Assembly (NCBI GenBank): GCA_003574895.1
Contig: PJFB01000004.1
Location: 124,001 to 188,000, forward strand
Direction of reading: 5' to 3'
DNA length: 64,000 nt
Origin: Geobacter sp.
GTDB taxonomy: Bacteria > Desulfobacterota > Desulfuromonadia > Geobacterales > Pseudopelobacteraceae
The notes beneath the pieces are model-generated. The model saw nothing but the letters and a program-made list of their open reading frames with translations, was not told the DNA's origin and made no database searches. Shown one piece after another: positions 15,626 to 25,144 of this stretch. Within the stretch, counting starts at the first letter, position 1. The number at the start of each line of letters is the position of its first letter. A program made the translations under genes and the position numbers.

Positions 15626-18600
15626 CTACCTGGGTGTTGTCAGTTTAGTCTGCTTGGCCGTCCCCTGTAGAGAGCGGTTGTAGCGCGCCAGCAGCTCCTT
15701 CCGGTTCTTGCGCAGATCCTTTCCGGTTGAGACTGCGGGATAGGGCTTGTCACCCATCAACCCTTTCCAGAGAATACGATTGTAGGTTGCGAAATCGAAC
15801 TGGTCTTCGGTCGTGAAGTCCATCCCTTTGGTAACTCTAGCCCAGTATTTTGCGTCTTTAGTTGGTTTTGGCGCATTCAAGCGAGCCAGCTTGTTTGCCG
15901 TTTTGTCGAGAAACGGCGGCAACGTAGTGCCGTTAAGGATCTGTGCTGATTTGGCGATAAAACTCCACGAGTTCGGTGTGGTAGTGAAAATGTCGGCCAT
16001 GGGTCGCGCCAGCGCGTCGTTCAAGTTCATCGGTTGGAGGCCCAGAACTTCTTCAATCGTACGGAGGAAGTTGACCGTGTTGTACTGAGAGGAAATCACC
16101 TTGCCCTGTTTCACATAGGCACCCGCCACAAAAGCGATGGTACGGTGTGAGTCGATGTGGTCCCCGCCATCCTGCGCATCGTCTTCAATAACGAAGATCA
16201 AGGTGTTGTCTTTGTATTTGGGGCTATTTGAGATCTTCTCCACAAGCAGGCCGACAGCATAGTCGTTGTCTGCCTGCTGTATCTCCGGAGTATTGACGCC
16301 GTCAATGGCGGTTGCGAAATTGCCGGTGTGATCGTGCATGAAGCGGACAAGGTTCAATGTTGGCAGATTGCCATTTGTTTCATAGGCATCGAATTCCCGT
16401 TCCCACTCCTTGAAACGGTAATAATCCGGAAACGAGTTGTCGAAACCGCGGAAGTACTTGTCGGTGTTTGCGGCAAGGGCGACATTCGTGGCAAAGGCCA
16501 CGGTTCTTCCTGTGGCAAACGGGTCACGATCCAGAGGAATGCTATTGGTGTTTCCCTGGGCATAGAGAGTGCAGTCCACAAAAAAGCCATAGTTACGCAC
16601 AGAGAGACCCTTGCGCAGGGCAGCATCCCAGATATAACCTTTACCCACTTCGTTTTCATCACTGTTCGGTCCATCCGGCGCGGACACGTCGCCATGTCCC
16701 GCCATGATATCATCATCGTCCGGCGTAAGAGGGTTGGCGCTTTTTCTGGTTACTCCGGGATAACCGGCATTTGGCAGGGCAACGTTCACGCTGCGATTTG
16801 TACCCTCGGTATCCAGGCTGAGGCCGCGTCCCGCATAGGTCACCGAAACCTGGCGTTCCACTACGTCCGGGGTGCGTCCCGAGGTAGTCCACATCCAGCC
16901 GTCATTACTGACCTCTGCGGTGGCGTAAAAATTGTCGAGCGTGACGAATTGCCGTGCCAGTTGATGCTGATTCGGCGTGTAGCGCACTCCGAATTCGGCC
17001 AGATCAGGGTCTCCGTTGCCGACTTCCAGATCACCCAATACCTGGTCGTAGGTCCGGTTTTCCTTGATGACGAAGATAACGTGCTTGACCTTGTCACGCA
17101 CCGCCGCCATCACCGCCATGTCACTGGCGCTATCGGCATAGGAAAAGCGGTTGTTCGCGGCTACCTGCGAGGTCAATGAGGTGAGTTGCGTTGTGCTGGG
17201 GCGCGGGAAGCTCTGGAGCCCGGCTTTTATCAACTGTGGGTTATACTGATTGGATATCAAACCACTTGTGCGGGTTGGCGGGCCATAGCTGTAACGCATA
17301 TCGGGATTCGCTCCGGTTGCCGACTTGCCGTTAACAACGTATACCCGGTTCCCATCGCTACTGAAGCTGACTGAGTTTGGATACCAGCCGGTCGGAATAA
17401 GTCCGGTCACCTGACCATTTGTCTTTGCGTCGTTCAGATCCACAACAGCAACACAATTCAGATTGCCGCTTGTCACATACAGTTGCTTCTCATCCGGCGA
17501 TAGCGTGACGCTATTGGAGTTTGCTCCTGTACGCTTGACGCTGTTCGAGTTTGCATCTGTATAGTTCGCCACCCCAGGCATTACTGATGTGGGAGCAATT
17601 ACCGGGATGGTTCCGACTATCGTATTAGTCGCGGTGTTGATTACGTCAACCGTATCAGTCTGGTCTTCGACGACATACAGGAACGACTGGTCCCTGTTCA
17701 GCGTCATCTTGTTCGGTTGACCTTTTACCTTGATCCTGGTTGTTACTGACGGTGTGCCGTACAGATTAACAACTACGATTTCGCGGTCACGAATGCTTGA
17801 GACGTAAGCAGTCGTAGTCCCAGCCACTTCGTTACCCGTCACAACCACCCAGAACGGATATTCACCGCCCGGCGTGCCGCTGGTTCCGCCGCTTTTGCCG
17901 GGGCGCAGATCGAAGTTCTGAGATGTCCTTACCCAGTTATTCAAGCCACCCTTAAACACCGATATGGAATCGTTGTAGTAGTTGGCCACCACCAGCGTCT
18001 TGCCGTCAGCGGACACTGCCACGCCGGCGGCGCACGGTTTCACGCCAACCTGAAGGTTTACACCTTGAGAAGAGTCACCGGTTCCGGGAAGGCCAACACC
18101 CTGTGGTATCGTTTTACCTGTGCTGGGATCTACAACCGTATGGCTCATGGCAAGTGGTGATACTGCCTCTCCCCACGTTCCATCGGCGATCCGGGTAAAG
18201 ATATGGATATTGTCATCGACGCCTCCGGCAACATAAAATGCCTTGCCGGATGGATCAAAGGCAATCCCGTTGTAGGTATTGGGAATCTGCACCACCTGCG
18301 TCTTGATCGGAGCGTTTGTCGAAATGTCGTAGATGAACACGTATTCGTTAGAGTACGGCGTATACCATGGATAAGGGGTGCTGGGTGTCGATGTGTACAC
18401 GCGGTTATATCCGCTCGTCAGAACCAGCAGGGTCTTCTTATCCGGACTGACCACTGTGGTGACAGCCTGCCCGGCCAGCCAGTCCGGCTTACCCGGCAGA
18501 TTGGGGTTCAATGTTTCGAAAGTTGCCCCGGGTACTGCCAGCGGCGTAATCGTTTGGTTCATGTTGGGAAGGTTCTGGGAAGAGACCTGAGCACCATCGC

Positions 18601-18676
18601 CACCACCACTACTGCAACCACAGAGAATAAAGAACAGCGCGGCCAGAGAAAGACCCTTCCATTTGACATTTTGCAT
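15626..18676 (-). CDS. lipoprotein with YncE-type beta-propeller and C-terminal phosphoesterase (alkaline phosphatase-like) domain
   Basis: The protein has 1016 residues. The N-terminus carries a lipoprotein signal (LFFILCGCSS, acylated Cys at about 21). Residues ~60-480 contain repeats typical of YVTN/YncE propellers (VSADGKTLVVANYYNDSISVF, LSPDEKQLYVTSGNLNCVAVVDL). From about residue 530, KHVIFVIKENRTYDQVLG starts a phosphoesterase domain of the phospholipase C / acid phosphatase type, with metal-binding candidates in DNFYATAEVSNDGW and later FVIEDDAQDGGDHIDSHRT. It is predicted to be anchored at the outer membrane or cell surface and to release phosphate from esters. It is the last gene of the phosphatase cluster, 239 nt after the preceding gene, so it may also have its own promoter. 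Confidence 0.88.
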   Translation of the reverse strand: MQNVKWKGLSLAALFFILCGCSSGGGDGAQVSSQNLPNMNQTITPLAVPGATFETLNPNLPGKPDWLAGQAVTTVVSPDKKTLLVLTSGYNRVYTSTPSTPYPWYTPYSNEYVFIYDISTNAPIKTQVVQIPNTYNGIAFDPSGKAFYVAGGVDDNIHIFTRIADGTWGEAVSPLAMSHTVVDPSTGKTIPQGVGLPGTGDSSQGVNLQVGVKPCAAGVAVSADGKTLVVANYYNDSISVFKGGLNNWVRTSQNFDLRPGKSGGTSGTPGGEYPFWVVVTGNEVAGTTTAYVSSIRDREIVVVNLYGTPSVTTRIKVKGQPNKMTLNRDQSFLYVVEDQTDTVDVINTATNTIVGTIPVIAPTSVMPGVANYTDANSNSVKRTGANSNSVTLSPDEKQLYVTSGNLNCVAVVDLNDAKTNGQVTGLIPTGWYPNSVSFSSDGNRVYVVNGKSATGANPDMRYSYGPPTRTSGLISNQYNPQLIKAGLQSFPRPSTTQLTSLTSQVAANNRFSYADSASDMAVMAAVRDKVKHVIFVIKENRTYDQVLGDLEVGNGDPDLAEFGVRYTPNQHQLARQFVTLDNFYATAEVSNDGWMWTTSGRTPDVVERQVSVTYAGRGLSLDTEGTNRSVNVALPNAGYPGVTRKSANPLTPDDDDIMAGHGDVSAPDGPNSDENEVGKGYIWDAALRKGLSVRNYGFFVDCTLYAQGNTNSIPLDRDPFATGRTVAFATNVALAANTDKYFRGFDNSFPDYYRFKEWEREFDAYETNGNLPTLNLVRFMHDHTGNFATAIDGVNTPEIQQADNDYAVGLLVEKISNSPKYKDNTLIFVIEDDAQDGGDHIDSHRTIAFVAGAYVKQGKVISSQYNTVNFLRTIEEVLGLQPMNLNDALARPMADIFTTTPNSWSFIAKSAQILNGTTLPPFLDKTANKLARLNAPKPTKDAKYWARVTKGMDFTTEDQFDFATYNRILWKGLMGDKPYPAVSTGKDLRKNRKELLARYNRSLQGTAKQTKLTTPR

Positions 18677-18915
18677 AACGATCTCCTATTGAAGTGCAAT
18701 TATTTACAGCGATTCGTTTGATAGTCGGGTGGATCCCTCTTTAATGGGTTCTGGAATGTCTGTTGTGTTGCAATGGCAGACTTGCTTGATGTCGCCGCAG
18801 GGGGGGCCCGCTTTCACCGCGATATCAACGTTAACCGCTCCGATTGAAACCGTCTGTCACAACCCCCTATTTTTAGAATAGTGGCGCCGCGTTTCATAAT
18901 GTCTCGTGAACCTTA

Positions 18916-20412
18916 TCAAAACAAAGGCGCCGTGGCCGGCAGCTTCGGGGAATCTATCCCTTCGCACAATGCATTGTGTACGGTCAGATTACCTTGAGCA
19001 TCCAAGATCACGGTCCAGATGGTGTCGTAGTCTTCAGACGGCCAGCTTGTCGGCAGTAGCTTGTCGCTGCCAACCCCATAGCTGCTCATAAGTGCATTTA
19101 AAAACGGCTTGATATGACCGGATTCCCATGCCACCAGCAGAGTTTGATGGGAGAATGTGCCGCCGGTAAAGAAAAAATTGCTGGTATCTTGAGCCACGGT
19201 TGCATCGGTCGGGTTAAACGCTGACCCTAGAGATATGCCTGCGGCCAGGTAATAGGGCAGATTATTGGCAATGGCATACGGCAATGCCGTTAGTGAGGGT
19301 CTGACGTACGAAACAGTGAAATCGCGGTTGGGATACCACACGCCAGCAGGATCAATCGAATACACCGCATTAGGACTTATTTTGCCCCTCAGCGCATTGG
19401 CAAGGGACAACGCCCGCCATTGGCCTGCAGCCACGTAGTTGCCATCCTCGAATCCAAACCCGGGATCCGGGTGTGCCTCTGCATGCCGGACAATGTATAT
19501 CGTTGAATTGGTATTTATCCCTGACGGGACGGTAATACCGTTTACTCCTCCAGTCAGCACTGTGCTGAAATACGGCTGATACTTGTTTGTGCATGCGGCG
19601 CTTGCCACTGGCGCGGGCAGCACAGGGTACGTGGCAGGCGGGTTTAGTTTGCTGTTGTAGGTGACCAGACTGGCTTTTCCTGAAGACTGGATTGATACCG
19701 CATAGACGTAATTTGTCCCCATGTAGGTAGCAGGCAAATTCAGGTTGTAGCCGTACCGAGTGTTGATTTTCGTCAACAGCGCCTTGATCGTCTCCCACGG
19801 CGCAGAAAAGACATAATAGCCCGAGGCCTTTTTATCGATGATGCCCGTTACCAACGTATCGTTGTCGCCGTTCGTGTTGTTGAAATCCAAACCGGTGCAG
19901 CCTGGGCAGTAACTAGGGGCGCCAGGCAAGGGAGGGGTGGGCGTGGCAACTCCTGTCGGCACTCCCCATTCCGCATACGATACATTGATCGGGTAGTTAT
20001 TACCGGTATAGGTGGTCCCGTTGGCATCGATACGCAACGTTATTTGATTCAGAAGGGCAAACTGCTGGATAAACCCGATTGCTGTCATATCCGGGTAATT
20101 GTTGACGGTTTGCAGATGGGTCATCGGTGAGAGCGCGTAAATACCGTTTACGCTCTTTGACCCAAGCACCTGCTGTTTCAGGTAGCTGGCCATCTGAAGC
20201 GAACGATTGAGTCCCTGGCTGGTAAGGTTTGCCGTATCCGACTGGATGTCACCGGGCGTGTTATAGGCCAGATCCGGGCTTACCACGAAGATCAGATTGA
20301 CATTGTCAGCACTTAACGCGGTAGTGCCGGGACCGGAATCGCTACCACATCCTGCCAGCAGCGTCAGGGTAAGCATCAGAACCAGTGAACCTGCAACGCT
20401 AATTCTTCTCAT
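18916..20412 (-). CDS. lipoprotein of the histidine phosphatase superfamily
   Basis: The protein has 498 residues. It has a lipoprotein signal (LLAGCGSD, Cys about 22). The N-terminal part reads LIFVVSPDLAYNTPGDIQS and SQGLNRSLQMASYLKQQV. A second half begins with IYIVRHAEAHP, the RH(G/E) catalytic motif of histidine phosphatases, and a later TLLVAWESGHIKPFLNAL supplies the second catalytic histidine. The fold appears to be present as two related halves, the first with a degenerate motif. It is envelope-anchored. It lies 33 nt after the metallophosphoesterase gene in the same operon, which supports phosphate-ester hydrolysis as the shared theme. Confidence 0.8.
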   Translation of the reverse strand: MRRISVAGSLVLMLTLTLLAGCGSDSGPGTTALSADNVNLIFVVSPDLAYNTPGDIQSDTANLTSQGLNRSLQMASYLKQQVLGSKSVNGIYALSPMTHLQTVNNYPDMTAIGFIQQFALLNQITLRIDANGTTYTGNNYPINVSYAEWGVPTGVATPTPPLPGAPSYCPGCTGLDFNNTNGDNDTLVTGIIDKKASGYYVFSAPWETIKALLTKINTRYGYNLNLPATYMGTNYVYAVSIQSSGKASLVTYNSKLNPPATYPVLPAPVASAACTNKYQPYFSTVLTGGVNGITVPSGINTNSTIYIVRHAEAHPDPGFGFEDGNYVAAGQWRALSLANALRGKISPNAVYSIDPAGVWYPNRDFTVSYVRPSLTALPYAIANNLPYYLAAGISLGSAFNPTDATVAQDTSNFFFTGGTFSHQTLLVAWESGHIKPFLNALMSSYGVGSDKLLPTSWPSEDYDTIWTVILDAQGNLTVHNALCEGIDSPKLPATAPLF

Positions 20413-20445
20413 TTGGATAACCCTCTTTTGGATGGTTTGGCAACA

Positions 20446-22014
20446 TCAATAAGAATTTACGCCATCGATATACTGTTGCTGCTCCATTTTCCCAATGCCG
20501 CACCAGTAAAATGGCCAGTTCGTATTGGTAATAGGATTTATTTGTGTATCGGTAATGGAAACCGGAGAATTGTGCCCCGAATAAAAGTACCCTCTATAAA
20601 GGGCCTGTTTTGAAGCATCAGAGACAAGTGCCGGAGTAAGCTGTATCAAAGAAGCGGCCAGATCGCCTTGCATAGAATACGCCGCTGAAAAGGTATAATA
20701 GACGTTGAACTGTGCCGGGCTAGTGGCAAGATCATAGTTCATGGAACGGTAATCGATGGGTTTAAATGTGTCGCGGGAAACCGTAAAGACCTTAAAGGCG
20801 GGGTTATTGCCAGAGTACGAAGCAATGGCCGGCAGTATCTCAAGCGTGTCGGAAGCTGTCAGGATGCGGTAGTCATCCATATGGGTGTGTCCGGCAAGCG
20901 TCAGAGACACGGTCCCCGGATAGTTCGAAAGTATTTTAAGGAACCTTGACTGATAAGCCGGCCACCACATCATCGTGGCGGTTGCCGAGTTTATGGGAAT
21001 GGTGCTGCTTTTGCCAACTGTAGTGCCTACATCCACGCCGGGAGGCGCATGCATCAGGAGCACTACTTTTTTCCCGGCAACTTTAGCTGCAGCAAGCCTT
21101 GCATCAAGCCAGTCAAGTTCCGTGGCTACCGCGCTATCATTGGCACCTTGGACAGGATAGAAGAGAGTGGTGCACAAGATGGTGTTGAGTCCGATCACCA
21201 TCACATTTGTTCCAGGCGGCTCCGCCGAATAATATCCGCCACTGGTGAAGGTGCTCAGAAATTCCTGATGATCCGCGGTTCCATTCAAAAATGTTGTATA
21301 AAAAAGTTCCGCGTTATCTGCAAGAAAACTGTTGTCCGGGCTGAAATTGCCATCCTGATTCGGTCCGTAGCCTGAGTATGAATCGCTATTCCCAACCGCG
21401 AACATGACGGGTCTGTTTCCGACAGATGCCCGCACCTGCCCCATGACAAAGGCTAGCGTTTTGTTGGTAAACGCCTTCATCGCAGCAACGGCTGTAGCGT
21501 CCGGGGTGGTTGGGGCAGGTGATATTCCCAGGTTGGCATAATAACGTGGATAAAACTGTTGCGGAATGCCATGCCCAAGAAGGTCGCCGGTGAACATGAC
21601 CAGCGGACTCGCCCCCAGGTTCTGCTTTATGCTTGAGAGCGCAAGCACAAGCAGTGGGTAGTTGGTATCCTTAAGCAGAGGTTTGTTGGTATCCTGACCC
21701 CACGCCGAAGGTGTTGTTATGCTCGATGACTGAAAAACAGACGCCCACTCGCTGGAATCCCTGGTGACAAGCTGCTGAAAAAGCGATGGGTCATAAAACG
21801 GGTTGAAATGAACATCCGAGAAGACTACCACCGGGAAGTTGTTGCTGGTGGTGCTGGTCCCACTGCTACAAGCCGTATGCAACGCCCCCAGGTAAATGCA
21901 TGCCACGGTTCCTGCCGAATATTTCACAAAATCCCGCCGAGTCATACCGCCACAACAGGTTGTTGACTCGCTGTTGATCTGGCTCTCGCCGTTATTTTTC
22001 GCATTGCTGTCCAT
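20446..22014 (-). CDS. Tat-exported metallophosphoesterase (acid sphingomyelinase-like)
   Basis: The protein has 522 residues. The N-terminus has a twin-arginine signal (MTRRDFVKYSAG) and a Cys (HTACSSG) that may be lipidated. The calcineurin-like metal motifs are in order: FSDVHF (D-x-H), TGDLLGHG (GD), VGNSDSY (GN with S instead of H), LMHAPPG, and LAGHTHMDDY (GHxH). Such enzymes use two metal ions to cleave phosphodiesters or monoesters outside the cytoplasm. Tat export implies folding with metal inside the cell. The ATG at 22014 has AGGAG upstream. The gene is 34 nt from the next metallophosphoesterase and shares its leader sequence. Confidence 0.88.
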   Translation of the reverse strand: MDSNAKNNGESQINSESTTCCGGMTRRDFVKYSAGTVACIYLGALHTACSSGTSTTSNNFPVVVFSDVHFNPFYDPSLFQQLVTRDSSEWASVFQSSSITTPSAWGQDTNKPLLKDTNYPLLVLALSSIKQNLGASPLVMFTGDLLGHGIPQQFYPRYYANLGISPAPTTPDATAVAAMKAFTNKTLAFVMGQVRASVGNRPVMFAVGNSDSYSGYGPNQDGNFSPDNSFLADNAELFYTTFLNGTADHQEFLSTFTSGGYYSAEPPGTNVMVIGLNTILCTTLFYPVQGANDSAVATELDWLDARLAAAKVAGKKVVLLMHAPPGVDVGTTVGKSSTIPINSATATMMWWPAYQSRFLKILSNYPGTVSLTLAGHTHMDDYRILTASDTLEILPAIASYSGNNPAFKVFTVSRDTFKPIDYRSMNYDLATSPAQFNVYYTFSAAYSMQGDLAASLIQLTPALVSDASKQALYRGYFYSGHNSPVSITDTQINPITNTNWPFYWCGIGKMEQQQYIDGVNSY

Positions 22015-22048
22015 GAGATTCTCCTGCAATTGCCTTGTGGTATAGGGA

Positions 22049-23857
22049 TTACACCGGTATCCCTGAAGTGGCGATAATCTCCTGCATTGCAGGGCTCAAT
22101 TGAACCACCAGTTCCGCATTGATCGCGTGGGACGAGGAATCGCCGATGGTAGTGGCGGCGGTTATCCGTGCGGTGGCGATTGCGCTCCCCCGTGATGTTG
22201 TCGCGGGCGACACCGCCGAAACCGCGGGGTCAACGTTGGTTATGACAATGGAAATGGTGTTGTCGCTATTGCGGTAAAGATTGAAGGTGCGGAACTGCTG
22301 CGGAAAATCCCGCAGCGACGACGTCTCGACCTCCCAGAAGCTGCGCGTTGGATCAGTGGGGTGAATTTGAGGGGTGACGGTGTTCATGTGGCGGTGTCCG
22401 GAGATCCACATGATGAGATTGGGATAGTTTTGCAGGATAGCCAGCAGGGAGCTGTCACTTACCATGGAGGTGGCCCCGGGATAGGGCGCGGGAATAAAAA
22501 GGTTCATGAATGGCGGGGACGAAGCCACCTGGGACGGATCAGTAACGAGATTTTTATAGGTGTTGAATGGAATGTGCGCCGCCACAATCATGAGCTGGTC
22601 ATTGTCCTGTCCGGCCTGAAGCTCCTTTTGCAGCCAGTCGAGCCGGGGCTGATCAAGACATCCCGCGGCATAATTCGGCTGGCCGGAACCCTTGACGGTG
22701 TCGTCGAGCACGATGACCTTGACCGGAATGCCCGGCTTCGGCACAAAGCTGTAGCAGGCGAAACCGCCTCCCATGGCCGGGTCAACCAGGTTGAAACCGT
22801 GGCCCACCGGGGTCGATGTCGTATTGAAGAACTCTTTCATCCAATTCTCGCCTGCGGCTGTCAGGGTCGAGAGTGACCGGCGATCCGGGTCGGCAACAAC
22901 AGTCGGGGGGGCGGAAAAGTATCCCTCCGGGCCGGACAGGATGACCGCCCCTAGTGGGTCCGAGCCGTCAATCACCCCCATGTAATAGCCGCTTCTATCA
23001 ACAGCACCGGATGTAGCACTTCCAACATCCATGTTGAGGATCGTGTTGGAGGTACGGGCCGCCAGGGTTTTTTCGTCTTCATAACTGGACCCCATCCAGA
23101 ACTGATCGTGGTTGCCGATAACCTGGTACCAGGGGATCGATTTATCGAGCCCAGCGGCCTGAAAGGGTTTCTGATAATCGATGGCGTCGACTCCCACATG
23201 GGCGCCGGAGCTGGGGGTGATGACCTTGCCGTCAATGACGTCGATATACCATCGCAGCTCGTTATACTGGTTGTTGTTGATTGCGTCGCCGAGGGAAATC
23301 CCGAAATCGAACGGCGATTTCTTATGCATGGCATTGATCGTCTGGATAGCGGCATCGAGGACGTGAGTCGAGGCGAGCAGAACCGGAGAATAGGCCGACG
23401 AATTACCGGTCGGGCCGAACGGCGCCATCCAGCCGACATAGAGCGGCTGGGCCGGTGATTCCTTGTCGGCGATATGGATGTCGGTTATGGCAAAGAATGA
23501 CAGGAGATGGGCGGCATTGGGGGCATTGTTGTAGTCAGGGGCAATGGTGTTCCATACTGCGCTCGGCAAACCCGGCCCCACGTGCCAGGCGTCGTAACCG
23601 AATTCCGAATATAATGCAAGGTCTCTAGGATTGATCTGCGGTGTGGTTGCAGATACCGGAATGGGAAGGATCTGCTGTTGGGTGGTCGTGAAAACATCCT
23701 TCGCGATCGGCCATTTTGTGACCTGCATGCTTGTGGCAGTGCTGCTACCGCATCCGGCATTCAAAACACCCAGATAAATGCATGCGACCGTTCCGGCCGA
23801 ATATTTCACAAAATCCCGCCGGGTTATCCCCCCAACCTTTTCTGACTCGTCGTCCAT
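22049..23857 (-). CDS. Tat-exported metallophosphoesterase
   Basis: The protein has 602 residues. The Tat leader (ITRRDFVKYSAG, then CIYLGVLNAGC) is nearly identical to that of the downstream enzyme. Metal-binding motifs of the calcineurin-like family follow: AITDIHIAD (D-x-H), SLGDAINN (GD), VIGNHDQFW (GNHD), VAAHIPFN, and ISGHRHMN (GHxH). The set is complete, so activity on a phosphoester is expected; the substrate is unknown. It is the first gene of the phosphatase cluster, with AAGGAG 9 nt before the ATG. I could not identify a Pho box upstream. Confidence 0.88.
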   Translation of the reverse strand: MDDESEKVGGITRRDFVKYSAGTVACIYLGVLNAGCGSSTATSMQVTKWPIAKDVFTTTQQQILPIPVSATTPQINPRDLALYSEFGYDAWHVGPGLPSAVWNTIAPDYNNAPNAAHLLSFFAITDIHIADKESPAQPLYVGWMAPFGPTGNSSAYSPVLLASTHVLDAAIQTINAMHKKSPFDFGISLGDAINNNQYNELRWYIDVIDGKVITPSSGAHVGVDAIDYQKPFQAAGLDKSIPWYQVIGNHDQFWMGSSYEDEKTLAARTSNTILNMDVGSATSGAVDRSGYYMGVIDGSDPLGAVILSGPEGYFSAPPTVVADPDRRSLSTLTAAGENWMKEFFNTTSTPVGHGFNLVDPAMGGGFACYSFVPKPGIPVKVIVLDDTVKGSGQPNYAAGCLDQPRLDWLQKELQAGQDNDQLMIVAAHIPFNTYKNLVTDPSQVASSPPFMNLFIPAPYPGATSMVSDSSLLAILQNYPNLIMWISGHRHMNTVTPQIHPTDPTRSFWEVETSSLRDFPQQFRTFNLYRNSDNTISIVITNVDPAVSAVSPATTSRGSAIATARITAATTIGDSSSHAINAELVVQLSPAMQEIIATSGIPV

Positions 23858-24076
23858 CAGTTAAGTCTCCTTGGGTCCCATTGATCATGCACAGAGCAAG
23901 TTAGAAGTTATTTCTTCATTAACCGCTTGTCCTATTTATCAGGGTATGGAGGCAGAGGCAATATTATTAATGTGGCGGTCTGTTCCTCGTTGGTTTCCGG
24001 AGGAGAGACTATCGGTTTCCGATTTGTAACGGAGGGATTTCGTCCAGGGCGGAAAAACACCCTTTCCGGACAAAAA
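23858..24076. other. intergenic region between mnmA and the phosphatase cluster
   Basis: These 219 bases must carry the promoter of the phosphatase cluster and the end of the mnmA transcript. I see no clear terminator stem with a T-run and no confident -35/-10 pair or Pho-box repeats. Confidence 0.3.
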
Positions 24077-25144
24077 CTAGTTGATACCCGCCACGATCCT
24101 GCCGCCGCCCAGCACCTCGTCCTCTTGGTAGAAAACCACGGCCTGCCCCGGAGTGACCGCTTTCTGCGGCTCATCGAAGCTGACCTCGCACTGGTCGTTC
24201 CCGTGCAAGCGGACCCGGCACTGGACCGGCTGGTGGCGGTAACGGATCTTGCAGGCAGCGGCGAATTCAACCGTCGTGGGGGTGATGATCCAGCTGACAT
24301 CCATGGCCCGTAACCCTGCGGCATATACCCGCGGTTCCTCAGCGACCACCACGGCATTCCGTTCGATGTCGATCCCCACCACATAGAGCGGTTCGCTCCA
24401 GGCGATGCCGAGCCCCTTGCGCTGACCGATGGTGTAGCAATGGGTACCCCGATGCCGGCCCAAGATCCTGCCATCGGCATGGATGATGTCGCCGGGCGAA
24501 CCAACCTCCCCTTTCTCCTCCAGGAAGGCAACGTAGTCGTCGTTGGGGATGAAGCAGACCTCCTGGCTGTCCCCCTTGTCCGCCACCGGCAGGCCGAATT
24601 CCCGGGCCAGCCGGCGCACTTCATCCTTGCTCTCGATCTCCCCCAACGGGAAGATGACCCGCTGCAGGCGTTCCTGGGTGAGAGTGTAGAGGAAATAGGA
24701 CTGGTCCTTGCGGAGGCAGGCGGCCGTGCGCAGGTGGCAGGTACCGTCCGGGTCGACGGTCTTGCGGACATAGTGCCCCGTTGCCAGCAGGTCGGCCCCC
24801 AGGCCGAGGGCACTGTCCAGCAGCAGGCCGAACTTGACGAACCGGTTGCAGCGGACGCAGGGATTGGGGGTGTGCCCGCAGCGGTACTCGGCCATAAAGT
24901 CATTGATGATCAGCTCCTGGAAGTCGGGCTCGAAATCCACCAGATGGTGATCGATCCCCAGGTGCCGCGCCACAACAGCAGCATCGTGGCCGGCCGTGCC
25001 GCTCCCCTGGCTCCTGGGCGCGAACAGGCGCATGGTGATGCCGATCACCCGGTACCCCTGCTGCTTGAGCAGGGCCGCCGTGACCGAGGAGTCGACCCCG
25101 CCGCTCATGGCAACTGCTATGGTTATTTTATCGTTCGGTTGCAT
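24077..25144 (-). CDS. mnmA: tRNA-uridine 2-sulfurtransferase MnmA
   Basis: The protein has 355 residues. It installs the 2-thio group on the wobble uridine of tRNA-Lys, -Glu and -Gln. The PP-loop SGGVDSSV (residues 14-21) binds ATP. The catalytic cysteine pair is in NPCVRCN (about 95-101) and the later DSQEVCFIP. The C-terminal beta domain (CKIRYRHQPVQCRVR) is complete and the length is normal for the family. The ATG overlaps the stop of the upstream ThiF gene as TGATG, so translation is coupled. A ThiF-like sulfur-carrier activator next to a tRNA thiolase is consistent with sulfur trafficking, though IscS normally feeds MnmA. Confidence 0.95.
   Translation of the reverse strand: MQPNDKITIAVAMSGGVDSSVTAALLKQQGYRVIGITMRLFAPRSQGSGTAGHDAAVVARHLGIDHHLVDFEPDFQELIINDFMAEYRCGHTPNPCVRCNRFVKFGLLLDSALGLGADLLATGHYVRKTVDPDGTCHLRTAACLRKDQSYFLYTLTQERLQRVIFPLGEIESKDEVRRLAREFGLPVADKGDSQEVCFIPNDDYVAFLEEKGEVGSPGDIIHADGRILGRHRGTHCYTIGQRKGLGIAWSEPLYVVGIDIERNAVVVAEEPRVYAAGLRAMDVSWIITPTTVEFAAACKIRYRHQPVQCRVRLHGNDQCEVSFDEPQKAVTPGQAVVFYQEDEVLGGGRIVAGIN

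Noticed and set aside
23932-24903. A 323-residue frame overlapping mnmA in another reading frame
   Set aside because: It is rich in Arg/Ser/Trp/Gly and has no family pattern, while mnmA is certain in this region.
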